Assembly (NCBI RefSeq): GCF_963583255.1
Contig: NC_084808.1
Location: 10,625,501-10,689,500, forward strand
DNA from: Pyrus communis
Taxonomy: Eukaryota; Streptophyta; Magnoliopsida; Rosales; Rosaceae
Length of the DNA: 64,000 bases
Reading direction: 5' to 3'
Part shown: piece by piece, positions 35,100 to 45,835 of the stretch
How the letters are laid out: each line of letters begins with the position of its first letter
Position numbering within the stretch: the stretch's first letter is position 1
Translations under genes and position numbers: made by a program
The notes under the pieces: generated by a model
The model's input: only the letters and a program-made list of their open reading frames with translations
The model's database searches: none
Told to the model about the DNA's origin: nothing

Positions 35100-36798
35100 G
35101 GTTAAGGTGTGTTATTTGTTAGATGGAGGGGTCTTATGCCACGTGTAATCATTGATTAGATTTGGTTGTGATTTTTGGTTTGATTGAGTTTGTCTTCAAT
35201 AAGGATGACTTTAAGGATAGATTTAGTAATTAATTATTTCTATGCAACCTGATGAGTCAATTTCATATTATATATTTTACCCTATTCTTAGTATATTTTG
35301 GTCATTATTTTGGTAGAATTTTGATATTTTGTTTTATATTTTCAACATAGGACATTCGACTTCCTCTGGAGAAACACATGACTAAACGGATGAATTTTGG
35401 AGTGATTCCAATTGGAGGATGTTCGTGAGTCTTTCAAGATTATTGTATCAAAATTCCAGATTTTTCTACCAAGTCCTTTGACCGTGGCAATGTGATAAAG
35501 GTCCAATGCGCAACTTTCCCAGATTGATGTTTTTGGACGTTTTGGGTATTTTGAAGGTCAAGATGGCATATTTTAAGGAAGATTCCTTCTGAGGATTTGT
35601 AGGGGACATCTTTAGCCTTGGAAAGAACCTTTTGGGACCAAATCGGAGTTGATTTGGTAAGTCAAAAGATGGATGTTCTGATGAAGTCCGAATTTTAGTT
35701 TAAATAGGAAACCTTTTATTCTTTGTTTTATTGTTTTATTATGTTTCCTAGTTTTATTCTAAGACCTTTTAGGGTTTTATTTTGTAGTAGTATAAATAAG
35801 GTTTTTTAGCCATTAGAGAGAAAAAAAGGAGAGAACGCAACATAGGGTGAGGGGAAACACACACACTACTCTACAGAGTTTTTGAAGTTTATTTTCTAGG
35901 TGTTTTCTATCCTTTTTCTATTTCAATAAAATTCTTTTGTTTTATGGTTGTTCATAACTAATTTTCTTTTGCTAGGATGATGCCTTGAGCCTTAGCATGA
36001 ATATGTAGTTTTTATTTAATTGCTTATGATATTATACATGCATACTTTGAATTATTAATCACTGTGCTTTAAACTGTCTCTATATCTTAATGCTTAGCTA
36101 CCATTATGATGTTTAGATAAGTAATCGGATGCAATTCGATTAGAATACCGCCGGGGAATTGAGTATTGCTTCTTGTGATTAATAGTTGTAATTTCATCTA
36201 GGATGAATACCACGTCTTAGGGGTTGCATGGTTCTTCAAAGGGTTTTCACAAAGCGTAATGAATCAAGCGTATTTATATTTGATCTGAATACCACAGACG
36301 GATTATATGTTTGATATACATTCTAACTTGAATACCACAAGTAGAATATGCATTAGGAAAATCTAACATTTAAAGTTGCATGTGTAATTCATAAGTAATT
36401 GATAAATTTACATAGGATTGTTAAGGAGACGGTGGAACCCTAGGCTTTTACAATTTGGTTTTCAAAACTATTTTCTTTAATTTTCCTTAGTTTGTCAACT
36501 TATTTAATTGTTTTAATTAAATTCGTTTTTAATATTTTAGGTCATTAAATCAACCTCTTCTAAACTTTATTTTCAAATAGTTAATTAAGAATTAGTTTAA
36601 ATACAAATTATTCATTCAATCTTTACGGAAATTGACCTTGCTTGAACCGTTTATACTACAACTACCTTGTTCTCTTGCAAGTATTTTGTGTGTTTTTATC
36701 CATATTTTTGCAGGTGGTAAAAATCTCTATCATAGCCTTTGCCCTACGAAAGGGTTAGTTTGCTCGACGAATTTATTAGATCAAAATACACATGTCAA
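35100..36798 (+). mobile_element. LTR-like sequence, probable gypsy LTR, target of element 2
   Basis: A TATA box (GTATAAATAAGG, about 35,790) precedes a leader-like GAGAGAAAAAAAGGAGAG. Several GAATACCAC repeats occur at 36,200-36,350. The layout resembles a long plant gypsy LTR transcribed rightwards, but no second copy is in the window, so the boundaries are not defined. Element 2 interrupts it at 36,798. Confidence 0.4.
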
Positions 36799-37587
36799 TG
36801 TAAACACGAAAAATTCCTGCAACAAGAAACAAGAATACCGTGTACAAAATATATTTTGTATTAATGATTTTGGGGTTACAATCTCTTTGTAATTTGATCC
36901 TCTGATTCTATCTTCGTATGGTGTAGGTTTGTGGATGAGCTGTTGATCCAAAGGGCCGTCGGGGCTTGATCTAGGGATGAACAGTTGATGAATGGATCTT
37001 CAAGGGGCGTTGGGCTTGATCTTGAAGAATAGTTGTGCGGATTTCTTCAAGGGGGCTTTTGGGCCTAATCTTGAAGGTTGATGGATGAGCGGATCTTCAA
37101 GGGCTTTTGGGCTTGATCTTGAAGAACGATTGGATGATGAATGATGAACACTTTCTTCAAGGGGCCGTCGGGGCTTGATCTTGAGTCGGTGGAAGTTCTT
37201 CAAGGGCCGTTGGGGCTTGACCTTGAAGGAGGATTTGACGAAGAACGAAGAGTGTTTTCTTGATCCTTCGGGATTTTCTTGAGAGCTTTAGAGTTTCAAG
37301 GCTTCAAGGTTTTGGTGTGATGTAAATTCCCTTCTTTCTTTCTTCCCCCAAAATGAATGCCTTGGCTTCCTATTTATAGAATTCCAAAACTTGATTTTTG
37401 GATTTAAATAATCAGATGAAATAAATCATTTCTGCTAGGTATTGACACGTGTCCTATTTGATGACTTTTCCAATTTATTTCGATTTTTCGTTGAGTCACA
37501 CGCTACATGTAAAATTTATGTGACACGTGAGCGTTGAAATTTTAATTATTGGTCAACATTCATTTCACCGAAATTTCGATGTCTACA
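36799..37587 (-). repeat. 3' LTR of gypsy element 2
   Basis: 789 bp, TG...CA. A minus-strand TATA box lies at 37,371-37,380 (TATAAATAG). The inner half holds a degenerate array of CTTCAAGGGGCCGTCGGGGC and CTTGATCTTGAAG units. Confidence 0.93.
36930..37240. repeat. Degenerate LTR-internal repeat (about 45-60 bp unit)
   Basis: At least six units contain TTCAAGGGGCCGTCGGGGCT followed by TGATCTTGAAG. CTTCAAG and CTTGAAG can pair within each unit. The same array is in the right LTR (52,470-52,780), and two or three further units lie outside the LTR at about 37,670-37,760. Confidence 0.75.
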
Positions 37588-37600
37588 AATGCCCCCACTT
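37588..37600 (-). promoter_or_regulatory. Polypurine tract of gypsy element 2
   Basis: On the minus strand GAAGTGGGGGCATT abuts the LTR start TGTAGACATC. It primes plus-strand DNA synthesis. Confidence 0.75.
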
Positions 37601-37984
37601 CAAGGCGCGTCGTAGACATGTGCTTGTCACGTGTAGAAGATGCGTTTTGAAGTCCCTTAATGTAGATGTCAACCCAAGGGTCGTCGGGGCTTGATCTTGA
37701 ATTGGGCTGGAAATTTCTTCAAGGGCCATCGAGGCTTGATCTTGAGTTCGACTGGAAGATTTTCTGGTTTCCTCCAATCGTTGATTTTCCACAGGCTTAA
37801 TCTTGAACTGGGCTGGAGGATTCTTTTGGTTTCCTCCAATCGTTGATTTTCCTTTGTGTTACTCTTGAACTGGGCAGCAGGATTCTTTTGGTCTCCCCCG
37901 AAGGTCTGAGCTTACTCCTTTTTTCTGTTTCTTTGTTCAATCTCTCCAATTCGTATTGAAGAGGGTTAGAGGATAGCTCAGCAT

Positions 37985-38720
37985 ATGCAGTTGTTGCTTG
38001 TCTCCACATGCTTCAATGTATCATTTTCACTTGCCTTACTTGCTCCCCTTTGCAGAAGTGGTCCCTTCTCTGGAAGTGTATCAACCGTTGAAGATGACTA
38101 CTCGAGAGCAACGCTAGGTAAGCAACCAGGGAATAGATTCCAGGCAGTCGGTTCCAGATCAGAAGACTGACTCCAAGTGCCGGCTGATTGCTTCTTTCAC
38201 TTTGCCATGCGAGTAAGAACAAGGACAAAGAAAAAAACAAGGAAAAAGCATGATATGAGATACCTTTGCTTTCGAAGAAGCAGCGAATGAATCAGCACAT
38301 ATATTTGTTGTGCTTGTCTCCACATGCTTCGATGTATCATTTTCACTTGCCTTACTTGCTCCCTTTGCAGAAGTGGTATTTCCTTATGCAGGTTTAGCAT
38401 CTTCTTTTGTAGTATTTGTCCTCTGATGCAGGAGTGGAATGCAAACCTTGCATTTGAATGGACCATCACTTCTTGGTGGCAGCGCAAGTTTGAGTGGAGG
38501 TTCCGACATATTGTTTTCTCTGTCCTTGTCTTGGCAGGTGAGAATAAGGGCAAAGGAAAAGACAGGGAAAAAGCATGATATGAGATACCTTTGCTTTCGC
38601 CCTTGATGATATGAGATACTTTTGCTTTTGAAGAAGCAGCGAATGAATCAGCACATATATTTGTTGTGCTTGTCTCCACATGCTTCGATCTGCCGTTTCC
38701 TCCTGCCTCATCTGTACTCC
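37985..38720. repeat. Duplicated blocks upstream of the opposite-strand genes
   Basis: A block with GCTTGTCTCCACATGCTTCR and TTTTCACTTGCCTTACTTGC occurs at about 37,995, 38,316 and (diverged) 38,668. A second block, AAAAAGCATGATATGAGATA and CCTTTGCTTTCG followed by GAAGAAGCAGCGAATGAATC, occurs at about 38,242 and 38,567-38,650. Long minus-strand frames across this stretch are repeat by-products. Confidence 0.8.
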
Positions 38721-38924
38721 AGGCATCTGGTGTCTTCTTCGGGGAAGAAGAAAAAATTAAGTATTTCGAGAGGCTTTGCTGGGAGTGCGCCCTCAGAGGT
38801 GAGGAAGAGTTGGGCATTTTTTTTTTTGCAGGTCTGTCTTGCCATAAAAGATGAAGGTCGACATATATAGGGATAGCAAGTGGTGGTACTGTTCTTTTAC
38901 CATTGTCGACAAAAGTTTTGATCC

Positions 38925-39260
38925 AGCAAATCAGAGTGATGACTCTTCGATTTCTGAACGAACGCCTCTTTGATTTCTGAGCTAGCGCCTCTTCGATTTC
39001 TGAAGAAATGCCTCTTCGATTTCTGAACGGCAAGGAGTAGTGCGGATGCGGCTCTGTCAGAGATCTTTTGACAAAGTTGCACGCGTTTTCTGAAAAGCAG
39101 AGAAAGCGTCGCCGAACTTCACGCTTGTCGGCAAAAGTGTGTAGTTGCGATGATGACCTCCACGTGTTTTCAACTTTGTCAGAGATCTTTTGACAAAGTT
39201 GAATGCGTTTTCTGAAAAGCCGAGAGAGCGTCGCCGAACTTTACGCAGGAAATTCCGGTT
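38925..39260. repeat. Short tandem repeat and 120-bp duplication before the coiled-coil gene
   Basis: CCTCTTCGATTTCTGARCG-like units of about 24 bp occur four times (38,943-39,030). A block starting TCAGAGATCTTTTGACAAAG and ending GTCGCCGAACTT occurs at 39,055-39,120 and again at 39,178-39,242. It lies immediately upstream of the TATA box at 39,292 and could be an upstream control region. Confidence 0.8.
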
Positions 39261-39291
39261 TTTTGAATCGGTGGTCGTGTCGCCTTGGCTT

Positions 39292-39299
39292 TTTATAGA
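39292..39299 (+). promoter_or_regulatory. TATA box of the coiled-coil gene
   Basis: TTTATAGA lies 113 bp upstream of the ATG at 39,412 with no intervening ATG in the same frame. It points rightwards, opposite to gag-pol. Confidence 0.5.
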
Positions 39300-39411
39300 G
39301 GTATCGATCACCTCTAACATGCACACTTTGAAGATTGCCCATTCTTGAAAATCGTCTCCGGCCCTTTGAGATTTAACTCCATCCACCCTTCTCTTTGAAC
39401 ACCTTTGAAAA

Positions 39412-40029
39412 ATGGCTAACCCATCTAACCTTTGCTTAGATTTGAGTCTCAGCAGCGATCCGGTTGCGCCGCGTCAGGCTAAGGTATGGTGCCCGTCTTT
39501 CTTATCTTCTAATGGTCTTCTTACAGGTGAAGACTCCATGATGACGGATGCAACAACAGCTACGATAGTAGCTAGGAACCTCCTCACTCCTAAAGATAGT
39601 AGGCTGTTTTCAGGACGGTCCGATGAGTTGGCCGTTCAAGAGTCCCTAGCTCTTAGCGTTCAGTGTGCGGGCTCTGTGTCCAACATGGGCCAACGCCTAC
39701 TTGCTCGCTCCCGTCAAGTTGAATCGTTGATGGCAGAGGTGGAAAATCTCAAGCAAGAGATCAAACAGCTTAAGTACGAGAATAGAAGTTTGCACGTGCT
39801 TGCAAATAACTATTCGACGGGCATGAAGAGGAAGCTTGATGAGCTGCAAGAATCTAAAGGTCGGATTCAAAGTGACCGTCAAAGGCTTGCGGCTTATTTC
39901 CAGAGGCACCTTTTTCCTGGGTCATCCAGCGTTCCACCAAGTATTGAGGCCTCGAATGATCTATCTTCGATGCCTCCCGCTCCGAGAGTTTTGCCAAGTA
40001 ATGGGGCTTCACGTGAACATCCTTTGTGA
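39412..40029 (+). CDS. Opposite-strand coiled-coil protein, 205 residues, in gypsy element 2
   Basis: The frame is intact from ATG to TGA. Residues 1-20 are rich in Leu and Ser (NLCLDLSLSSD). Residues about 95-165 form a predicted coiled coil with regular Leu/Ile spacing (LLARSRQVESLMAEVENLK and onward to KRKLDELQESK). The C-terminus is Pro/Ser-rich. I recognise no enzyme domain; I recall similar uncharacterised proteins in Rosaceae genomes. It sits on the strand opposite gag-pol, has its own TATA box, and is followed within 12 bp by a 25-T run (40,041-40,065). The coiled coil suggests self-association or pairing with the C-terminal coiled coil of the PMD protein downstream; that is inference. 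It remains intact although gag-pol is broken. Confidence 0.65.
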   Translation: MANPSNLCLDLSLSSDPVAPRQAKVWCPSFLSSNGLLTGEDSMMTDATTATIVARNLLTPKDSRLFSGRSDELAVQESLALSVQCAGSVSNMGQRLLARSRQVESLMAEVENLKQEIKQLKYENRSLHVLANNYSTGMKRKLDELQESKGRIQSDRQRLAAYFQRHLFPGSSSVPPSIEASNDLSSMPPAPRVLPSNGASREHPL

Positions 40030-40040
40030 AAGCTCCATCA

Positions 40041-40563
40041 TTTTTTTTTTTTTTTTTTTTTTTTTGTACGCACTTGTAATTTCTCGGAGATCAATGGACA
40101 TGCTTTATTTTATTCAGTGTATTGTGCTAAATACAGATAAAACATATATATCTCCAAGATGTGTTATTTCCCTTTTTTTTTTTTTTAAAAAAAACACACT
40201 TTTGCAAGTGATGCCGTGCACCACCTTCTCCTTATTTTCTTCTTGACTTGCTAACAGTAGCTTGCCATTGTGAGTGGTTTCAGCTTTTGGCATTGTGAGA
40301 GCCGAATGCCCTCCAATCTGCTATTTTAAACAGTTGGCATTTTACAATGCTTCCCAACATCATCATTACTTCCCAACATCATCATTACTGCCTTTTTTTT
40401 TTTATTTTTTATTTTCTTTTCTTTACTTTCGGTGGTGCTGAAGCTTTTATATATATATATATATATATTTTTTTGGACATTTGTTTTCCAACATCATCAT
40501 TGCTACCCTTTTATTTTTTTTTTTATTTTTTTTTTCTTTTCTTTACTTTCGGTGGTGCTGAAG

Positions 40564-40604
<41 letters not shown>

Positions 40605-41095
40605 GACATTTGCTTTCCGCACGACACCATCATTCCTACCACACCATCAGTGCTTTTAATGTTTTATTTCTGATTCCCCCTGCTGTGCATGGCCCCTCAT
40701 TCATGTGCCTCTCTGGAGATCATTATATATACATATGTTATATTGGATAGCAGCAACTGCAACCATTGCACAGCCACTGCCTAAACGTGGGTCTCAGATT
40801 GATCATCAGCTTGTGCCTGCACCTGCGCCTGCTGCTCGTTGAACTGGGTGCTAGACCAGAAATGGTGGTCGCGAGCATAGGTTTGAACTGCCAAGGCAAG
40901 TTGCTCTCCACTTCATCAACCTTTGCAGCTCTCTATGCTTTTTGTGGGAGTTCAGTTGTTGTGGATGGGAAGGAGAGGAAGTAATCACTTAGCAAGTTTC
41001 TTTGCACAGCCTTTGCTCTGTAAGGTTTAATCCAGCTGAAGACGATTTTGATATGTACATATATATATATATATATATATTGATTTTGACATGCA

Positions 41096-41145
<50 letters not shown>

Positions 41146-41158
41146 ATTTTGACATGCA

Positions 41159-41190
<32 letters not shown>

Positions 41191-41276
41191 GGTGATTGTC
41201 TCATAGTTGTGCGTATAAAATATGTAATGTGTGTACCCCACTGATGATTTCTTTGTTGTGATGATACGATTCTTTT

Positions 41277-41320
<44 letters not shown>
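40041..41320. repeat. T-runs and (TA)n microsatellites between the two opposite-strand genes
   Basis: T25 at 40,041-40,065; a duplicated block of about 120 bp (ACTTTCGGTGGTGCTGAAGC then (TA)n) at 40,427-40,470 and 40,547-40,600; three (TA)n tracts separated by TTTTGACATGCACTT at 41,055-41,190; and a T41 run at 41,280-41,320. Apparent frames here are low-complexity products. No gene is called. Confidence 0.85.
41214..41221 (+). promoter_or_regulatory. Possible TATA box of the PMD gene
   Basis: TATAAAAT lies 189 bp before the ATG at 41,410, just after the (TA)n tracts and before the T41 run. It could also be chance in this AT-rich stretch. Confidence 0.35.
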
Positions 41321-41324
<4 letters not shown>

Positions 41325-41409
41325 GACAGAGCATGATGCTAGGGCCCTGTGTGCTGCTTTTGTTGGTGTGCTGCTCAAGTTTTGTGGCTGATTTTGCTTT
41401 GTTGTGGTC

Positions 41410-44400
41410 ATGGTATTTTTCAAATGTTTTAAGAGCAACACCATCACCATTCTCGCGAAGGAAAATGATTCGCAAGATAGGGGAACAACGCTGAAGATTT
41501 ACGCCCCACTGACTGGCCTTAAGGCGCTTGCTCTTCCTACAAAAGACAACTCCATGCATATTAAGTCGTGGTCTTCTGAAGTATCTTGGAAGGTGGCAGA
41601 CTTTGTTCGATCAAATACGGAGAAGGAGGCATGCACACCGGGGATTCTTATCTTGAACCCTTCGCACCATGCTCGTGACAATCATCCGGCTTCGTTTAAG
41701 CTTCTCGGAGATCACATCCGCAGCGGAGCTATGGCTTGGAATGATGCCTTGTCGACTACCGGAGAAGCTGTTTTTGATGAGTCTTATTGGGAGTGGCTTG
41801 AAGATGTCTTGGGCCGATCTAAACATGTGCTTACTAGCATGGGCCTTTACCATGCCGTGTACGCATCTTTGTTTAGTTATGATCTCCATCAGTCTGTCCT
41901 TCATGCGTTCTTCGAGCATTGGTGTTCAGCGACTAACACGCTTCATACAGCTCAAGGAGAGATGTCAATTTCACTTTGGGATCTCCACAAGATAAGGGGA
42001 TTGCCAATCCAAGGTAAGTTTTATGACGAGGTCGTTCCTAGTGCAGAGGAACTTTCTCTCTGCAATAACCGAGGATTGCCTGCGAGTTGTCGCTGTTTAT
42101 TTTGGGCATATCACAAGCTTTCCCAAGATGCTCGAGGTAAATCAGGCGTGAAGATTTCTTCATGGATCCGCTTCTGGTATTGGGAGGACACAAGGTACAA
42201 GAAGTCCTCGAAGAGAAGAAGTTGCAACAAAACCACTAAGCCAAAGGGAGACTCATATCCGTCTGGTGCCATTGGTTCAGCTAGGCGCCGTTCCCCTGCC
42301 GAGTTGAGAGCGTTTGAGGACCTTGGCATAGCATCAGAGCATGTGGAAGAATCTTACCTAGCTGCTTTCTTAGCTTGTTGGCCTTGTAAGTTTGTTTTTC
42401 CAATCGGCGACGTCAACTTTGTTCGTCCTGGGGTTTTCAAAGTTGCTAGCAAGATGGCTGCAGGTGAATCTTTCAGTCTTGCTATCCCGGTTTTGGCCAA
42501 TATTTATAACGGCTTGAGTGTTGTTTCGAACTCGGCAAACACTGAAGATCGTGCTGCGGTTCTTCCCTACCACTATGTGTATGGTTGGTTGGGTGAGTAC
42601 TTCGGTACTCATTTTTTTTTCTTCAACTCTAAACAAGTCAGGGCCTTTGATGACGAAGTATTCTGGCATGCTTTCTTCAAAGAGCCTCGATGATTCCCAG
42701 GCGCAAGCACTGTTTAGAAGCTACGAAGGCTTGAAGATGGACTATCTGGGGAGAGTTGGCTCAGTGCGGCGAGGCATCATGGACGATTCGCATCTTCGCT
42801 TCTCAGACTTATCTTACCTTATAAGTCTTCGCTCAGGGTATGTTTCTTTGCGGCAAGAAGATCGATGCATTGTTCAGCCGTATAGTCCCCACCGTTTCAG
42901 CAGGCAATTTGGTTTTGTCCAACATGTGCCAGGCAAGCTGAAGGAAAAAAACCAATTAGACTCCTTGCAAGCCATGTATATGCATTGGGAGTCTTGTACC
43001 CGTGCATGTACAAATGCTTCTGTCACCCTGCCGGCCAAAGACGAGTTCAAGAGTAGTCCAGTAACCCGTGCTTACGTAAGTTGGTGGTCAAAGGTATATC
43101 ATGAGAATTTGGGGATGGCAAGTGGTACCAATTCTTCTCATTCACACCTTAATGTATTGAAGGAGGGGTGTTATGTGGTTCCTACACAACTGATATCTTT
43201 TGATTGAGCGAGTGCTGCTATTTTGCAAGATAGACCAGTGGTTTTAGTCCCTCAATGCCCACGCTTGTCTTCTCAACATTTGGATGTATCTGAAGAGGCT
43301 GGTGATGAAGTTGATTCGCACGAAGATGGACTTGTTTTGCGGCAGGGTCAACAAGTTTTAAACAAGCGACGTCTTGAAGGCGCTCAGGCCGATAGCGATG
43401 TCAATTTTCGTCATAAGAAGAAAGAAGTGTTTAGGCTCCCTCAACTCGATGGCAGTGTGTCGTTTGAGAAAGACGTATGCATCTTCTTCTCTCTTATGAC
43501 TTCTTCTACTTTCATTGTTCTAGCTTTTGTTTCTAACAGCTTTCTTTGTTTTCTTTAGGTTGGGCCTTCTTGTTCTTTTGACTTGGCGACCACAGGTATT
43601 TATTCTTATACGGAGATGCTATTTGGAGGCGACCTACCTACAGGCGAGGAGATTGGGGATCCACCTGGTACAGAGCTTATCCCAAGTTCGTCAAGTTTCG
43701 CAAGTTTGCCGTGTATAGGTGGAGGCATGCAAGATCCCGTCATGCATTCTACACCTTTGCCAGCTAGCTCTGAGATCTCTCTGAGAGGGGCAAACCTTAG
43801 TGGTACTGAGCAGCTTATTCATCGCATCAATCTTCGTGCGGCAATGGATATCAAGAGCCATATTGAGGGGAGGATTTCGAAATGCCTGTCGGAGGACCTT
43901 GCGTTGCTTAAGGAGGACTTGTCGAAGCTTATTTCTGCAATTGACAATCTTAACATTGATTCTTCATCCTTGAAGATCAAGATTGCCGAAATTATGGCCG
44001 CCTCAACTGAGTATTCTTCCTTGCGTGTTATTTCCTCGAAGAAGTTGAGTCCAGATGTTAGAGCTCACCAACTTGCTGCAATAGACTTGTCACTAACCCA
44101 AGCCCGGTCTTCTCAGCAAGCTGCTTCGAGAGATTATCAATCTACAGAGACTTCTTTAGCTTCCATCCGGGTACGTCTAGATACGTTGATGCGAGAACAA
44201 GAACAGCTGGGCACCGAGGCATCAAAACTTGAAAGTGTTCTCGGGGAGCAGGGAGCTACACTTTCTCAATGCCAAGAGGAGATTTCACACCTAGAACAAG
44301 AGAAAGACATGGCTATGGAGTTGCCCATCCTGTCTCTCACCGAGGTAGAGACTTTGCAGGCTTTGGAAGGCTTGCTTGAAGACCGCCTCTTTAGTTTTAG

Positions 44401-44416
44401 GGACATAGTTTTTTAG
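41410..44416 (+). pseudogene. Opposite-strand PMD (aminotransferase-like) gene of gypsy element 2, one frameshift
   Basis: From the ATG at 41,410 a frame runs to 42,693. It contains the plant mobile domain: SYWEWLEDVL, then the signature HWCSATNT, GEMSISLWDLHKI and RGLPI, followed by SSWIRFWYWE and VFPIGDVNF. Within a T-run at about 42,612-42,621 the frame changes. The PMD tail continues in the frame seen at 42,518-43,205 (FRSYEGLKMDYLGR, LISLRSGYVSLR, PHRFSRQFGF). A stop at 43,205 ends that part. A new frame from 43,223 runs to a likely intron, 43,475-43,558 (GTATGC...TTTCTTTAG, 84 bp), and stays in frame into 43,559-44,416, a long coiled coil (QLGTEASKLESVLGEQGATL). An AATAAA lies at 44,467. 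Cellular PMD proteins act in the nucleus. The role in the element is unknown; silencing evasion or chromatin targeting are guesses. Confidence 0.75.
43475..43558 (+). other. Probable spliceosomal intron in the PMD transcription unit
   Basis: GTATGC at the 5' side and a pyrimidine-rich TTTTCTTTAG at the 3' side; 84 bp, starting at a codon boundary. The frames on either side join without a shift, and 83% or more of the segment is non-charged, AT-rich sequence. It splices on the plus strand only, so it would be retained in the genomic (minus) transcript. Confidence 0.65.
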
Positions 44417-44466
44417 TAGTGTCTTCTGCCCTTTTTCTTTTGTAATCAGACTTTTTCCTTTAAAGA

Positions 44467-44472
44467 AATAAA
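44467..44472 (+). terminator. Polyadenylation signal of the opposite-strand PMD unit
   Basis: AATAAA lies 51 bp after the last stop (44,416) and about 120 bp before the end of the convergent pol frame (44,591). Confidence 0.5.
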
Positions 44473-44590
44473 ATGTTTGCATTCTTGAATTTGCTCTTTA
44501 TTCTTCAAAGTGTTTTTTTTTTTTTTTTTTATGATGATTTTGCCGTACACAGTTTATGCTCTTGCGGGCCAGGAGCGTGGTGCGTTTGCT

Positions 44591-45835
44591 TTAGGGGTAG
44601 TAGCGCTTCAAAAATCTGCCGTTGATGGGGCCGATCTTCAACCCGTCTTCTGCCATGATTAAGTAGGCGCCATTGGTGTAGATCTCTTGTATTACGTAGG
44701 GTCCATCCCACTTTGATGTGAACTTGCTTTTTGTCTTATGAGTTGTAATGATAGGCCTACGCAATGCCAGCACGAGATCTCCGGCTTGGAAAGACCTTGG
44801 GCGGACTTTCTTGTTGAATGCCTTGGATAACCGTGCTTGGTAGCATTCCAAGTGTTGTTGAGCTTCGAGCCTTCTCTCATCCAGCGCTTCCAACTCCTGA
44901 AGACGCAACTTTGCATTTTCTTCATCAGTCAAGCCTTCTTGTATAGCCATCCTTAGTGAGGGGATTTGACTTTCAAGCGGTAGAACAGCTTCTACGCCAT
45001 ATACGAGAGAATAAGGTGTAGCTTGGGTAGGAGTCCTATATGTAGTCCTATATGCCCAAAGTGCTTCACTTATTCTTTCATGCCAGTCTCTCTTTGTTCG
45101 GCCGATTACCTTTTTCAGGAGGTTGCACAGCGTCTTGTTGAATGCTTCCGCGAGGCCGTTGGCCGGAGCATGATACATGGAAGACTTGTGCTACTTGAAC
45201 TTGTATTTGTCGCAAAGCTTGTCCACGAGTCGGTTGGAGAACTGTTTTCCGTTGTCAGTGATAATGTAGCGAGGCACCCCATATCGGTGGATGATATGCT
45301 CATTGATGAAACGAACAACAGTTTCCTTTTTTACTTCCCTTAAAGGTATGGCTTCAGCCCACTTGGAGAAGTAATCTGTTGCAGCTAGGATGTAAGCTTC
45401 CCCTGCAGATGACTTTGGCGTAATTTGTCCTACAACGTCCAATCCCCATGCGTCGAACGGCCATGAAGCAACTGTAGGGTGTAATGGTTCAGGCGGTTGA
45501 TGTATGAAGTTGGCATGGAATTGGTAAGCTTGGCACCTTTTGGCGTGTTCCAGGCAGTCCTTCACCATGCTCGGCCAGTAGTAACCCATTCTTTTAAACT
45601 GGAAATGTAGCTTTGGTCCAGATTGATGTGCCCCACACACACCTGAATGTGCTTCTTCCATGGCTTGATTAACTTCTTCCTCACCTAGGCATCTCAGGAG
45701 CAATCCTTCAAAAGAGCGTCGGTAGAGTGTTCTTTTGTAGTAAAGGAAGCGAGGTGCTCGTCGACGTATTTCGGAACGGTGTCTAAGATCATCTGGAAGC
45801 TTTCCATGCTCTAAGTAGTCGATCAGCGGCTGTCT
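44591..45835 (-). pseudogene. Integrase of gypsy element 2, one internal stop
   Basis: Reading leftwards, the N-terminal zinc motif (AHSGVCGAH then CLEHAKRCQAYQ) is followed by the DDE core: GLDVVGQI (first D), TDNGKQF (second D) and NGLAEAFNK (E). The C-terminal part has LVLALRRPI, SKWDGPYVI and a GPINGRFLKRYYP end. A TAG at 45,191-45,193 splits the core between the second D and the E in an otherwise unbroken frame. Upstream it is in frame with pol across a TAG at 45,836-45,838. Integrase inserts the cDNA into the genome in the nucleus; this copy could not make the full protein without readthrough. Confidence 0.9.

Noticed and set aside
38197..39033. 278-codon minus-strand frame
   Set aside because: It runs across duplicated blocks, has no domain, and its internal repeats match the DNA duplications.
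40347..41559. Frames made of Ile-Tyr or Phe/Lys runs
   Set aside because: They are translations of (TA)n and T-runs.
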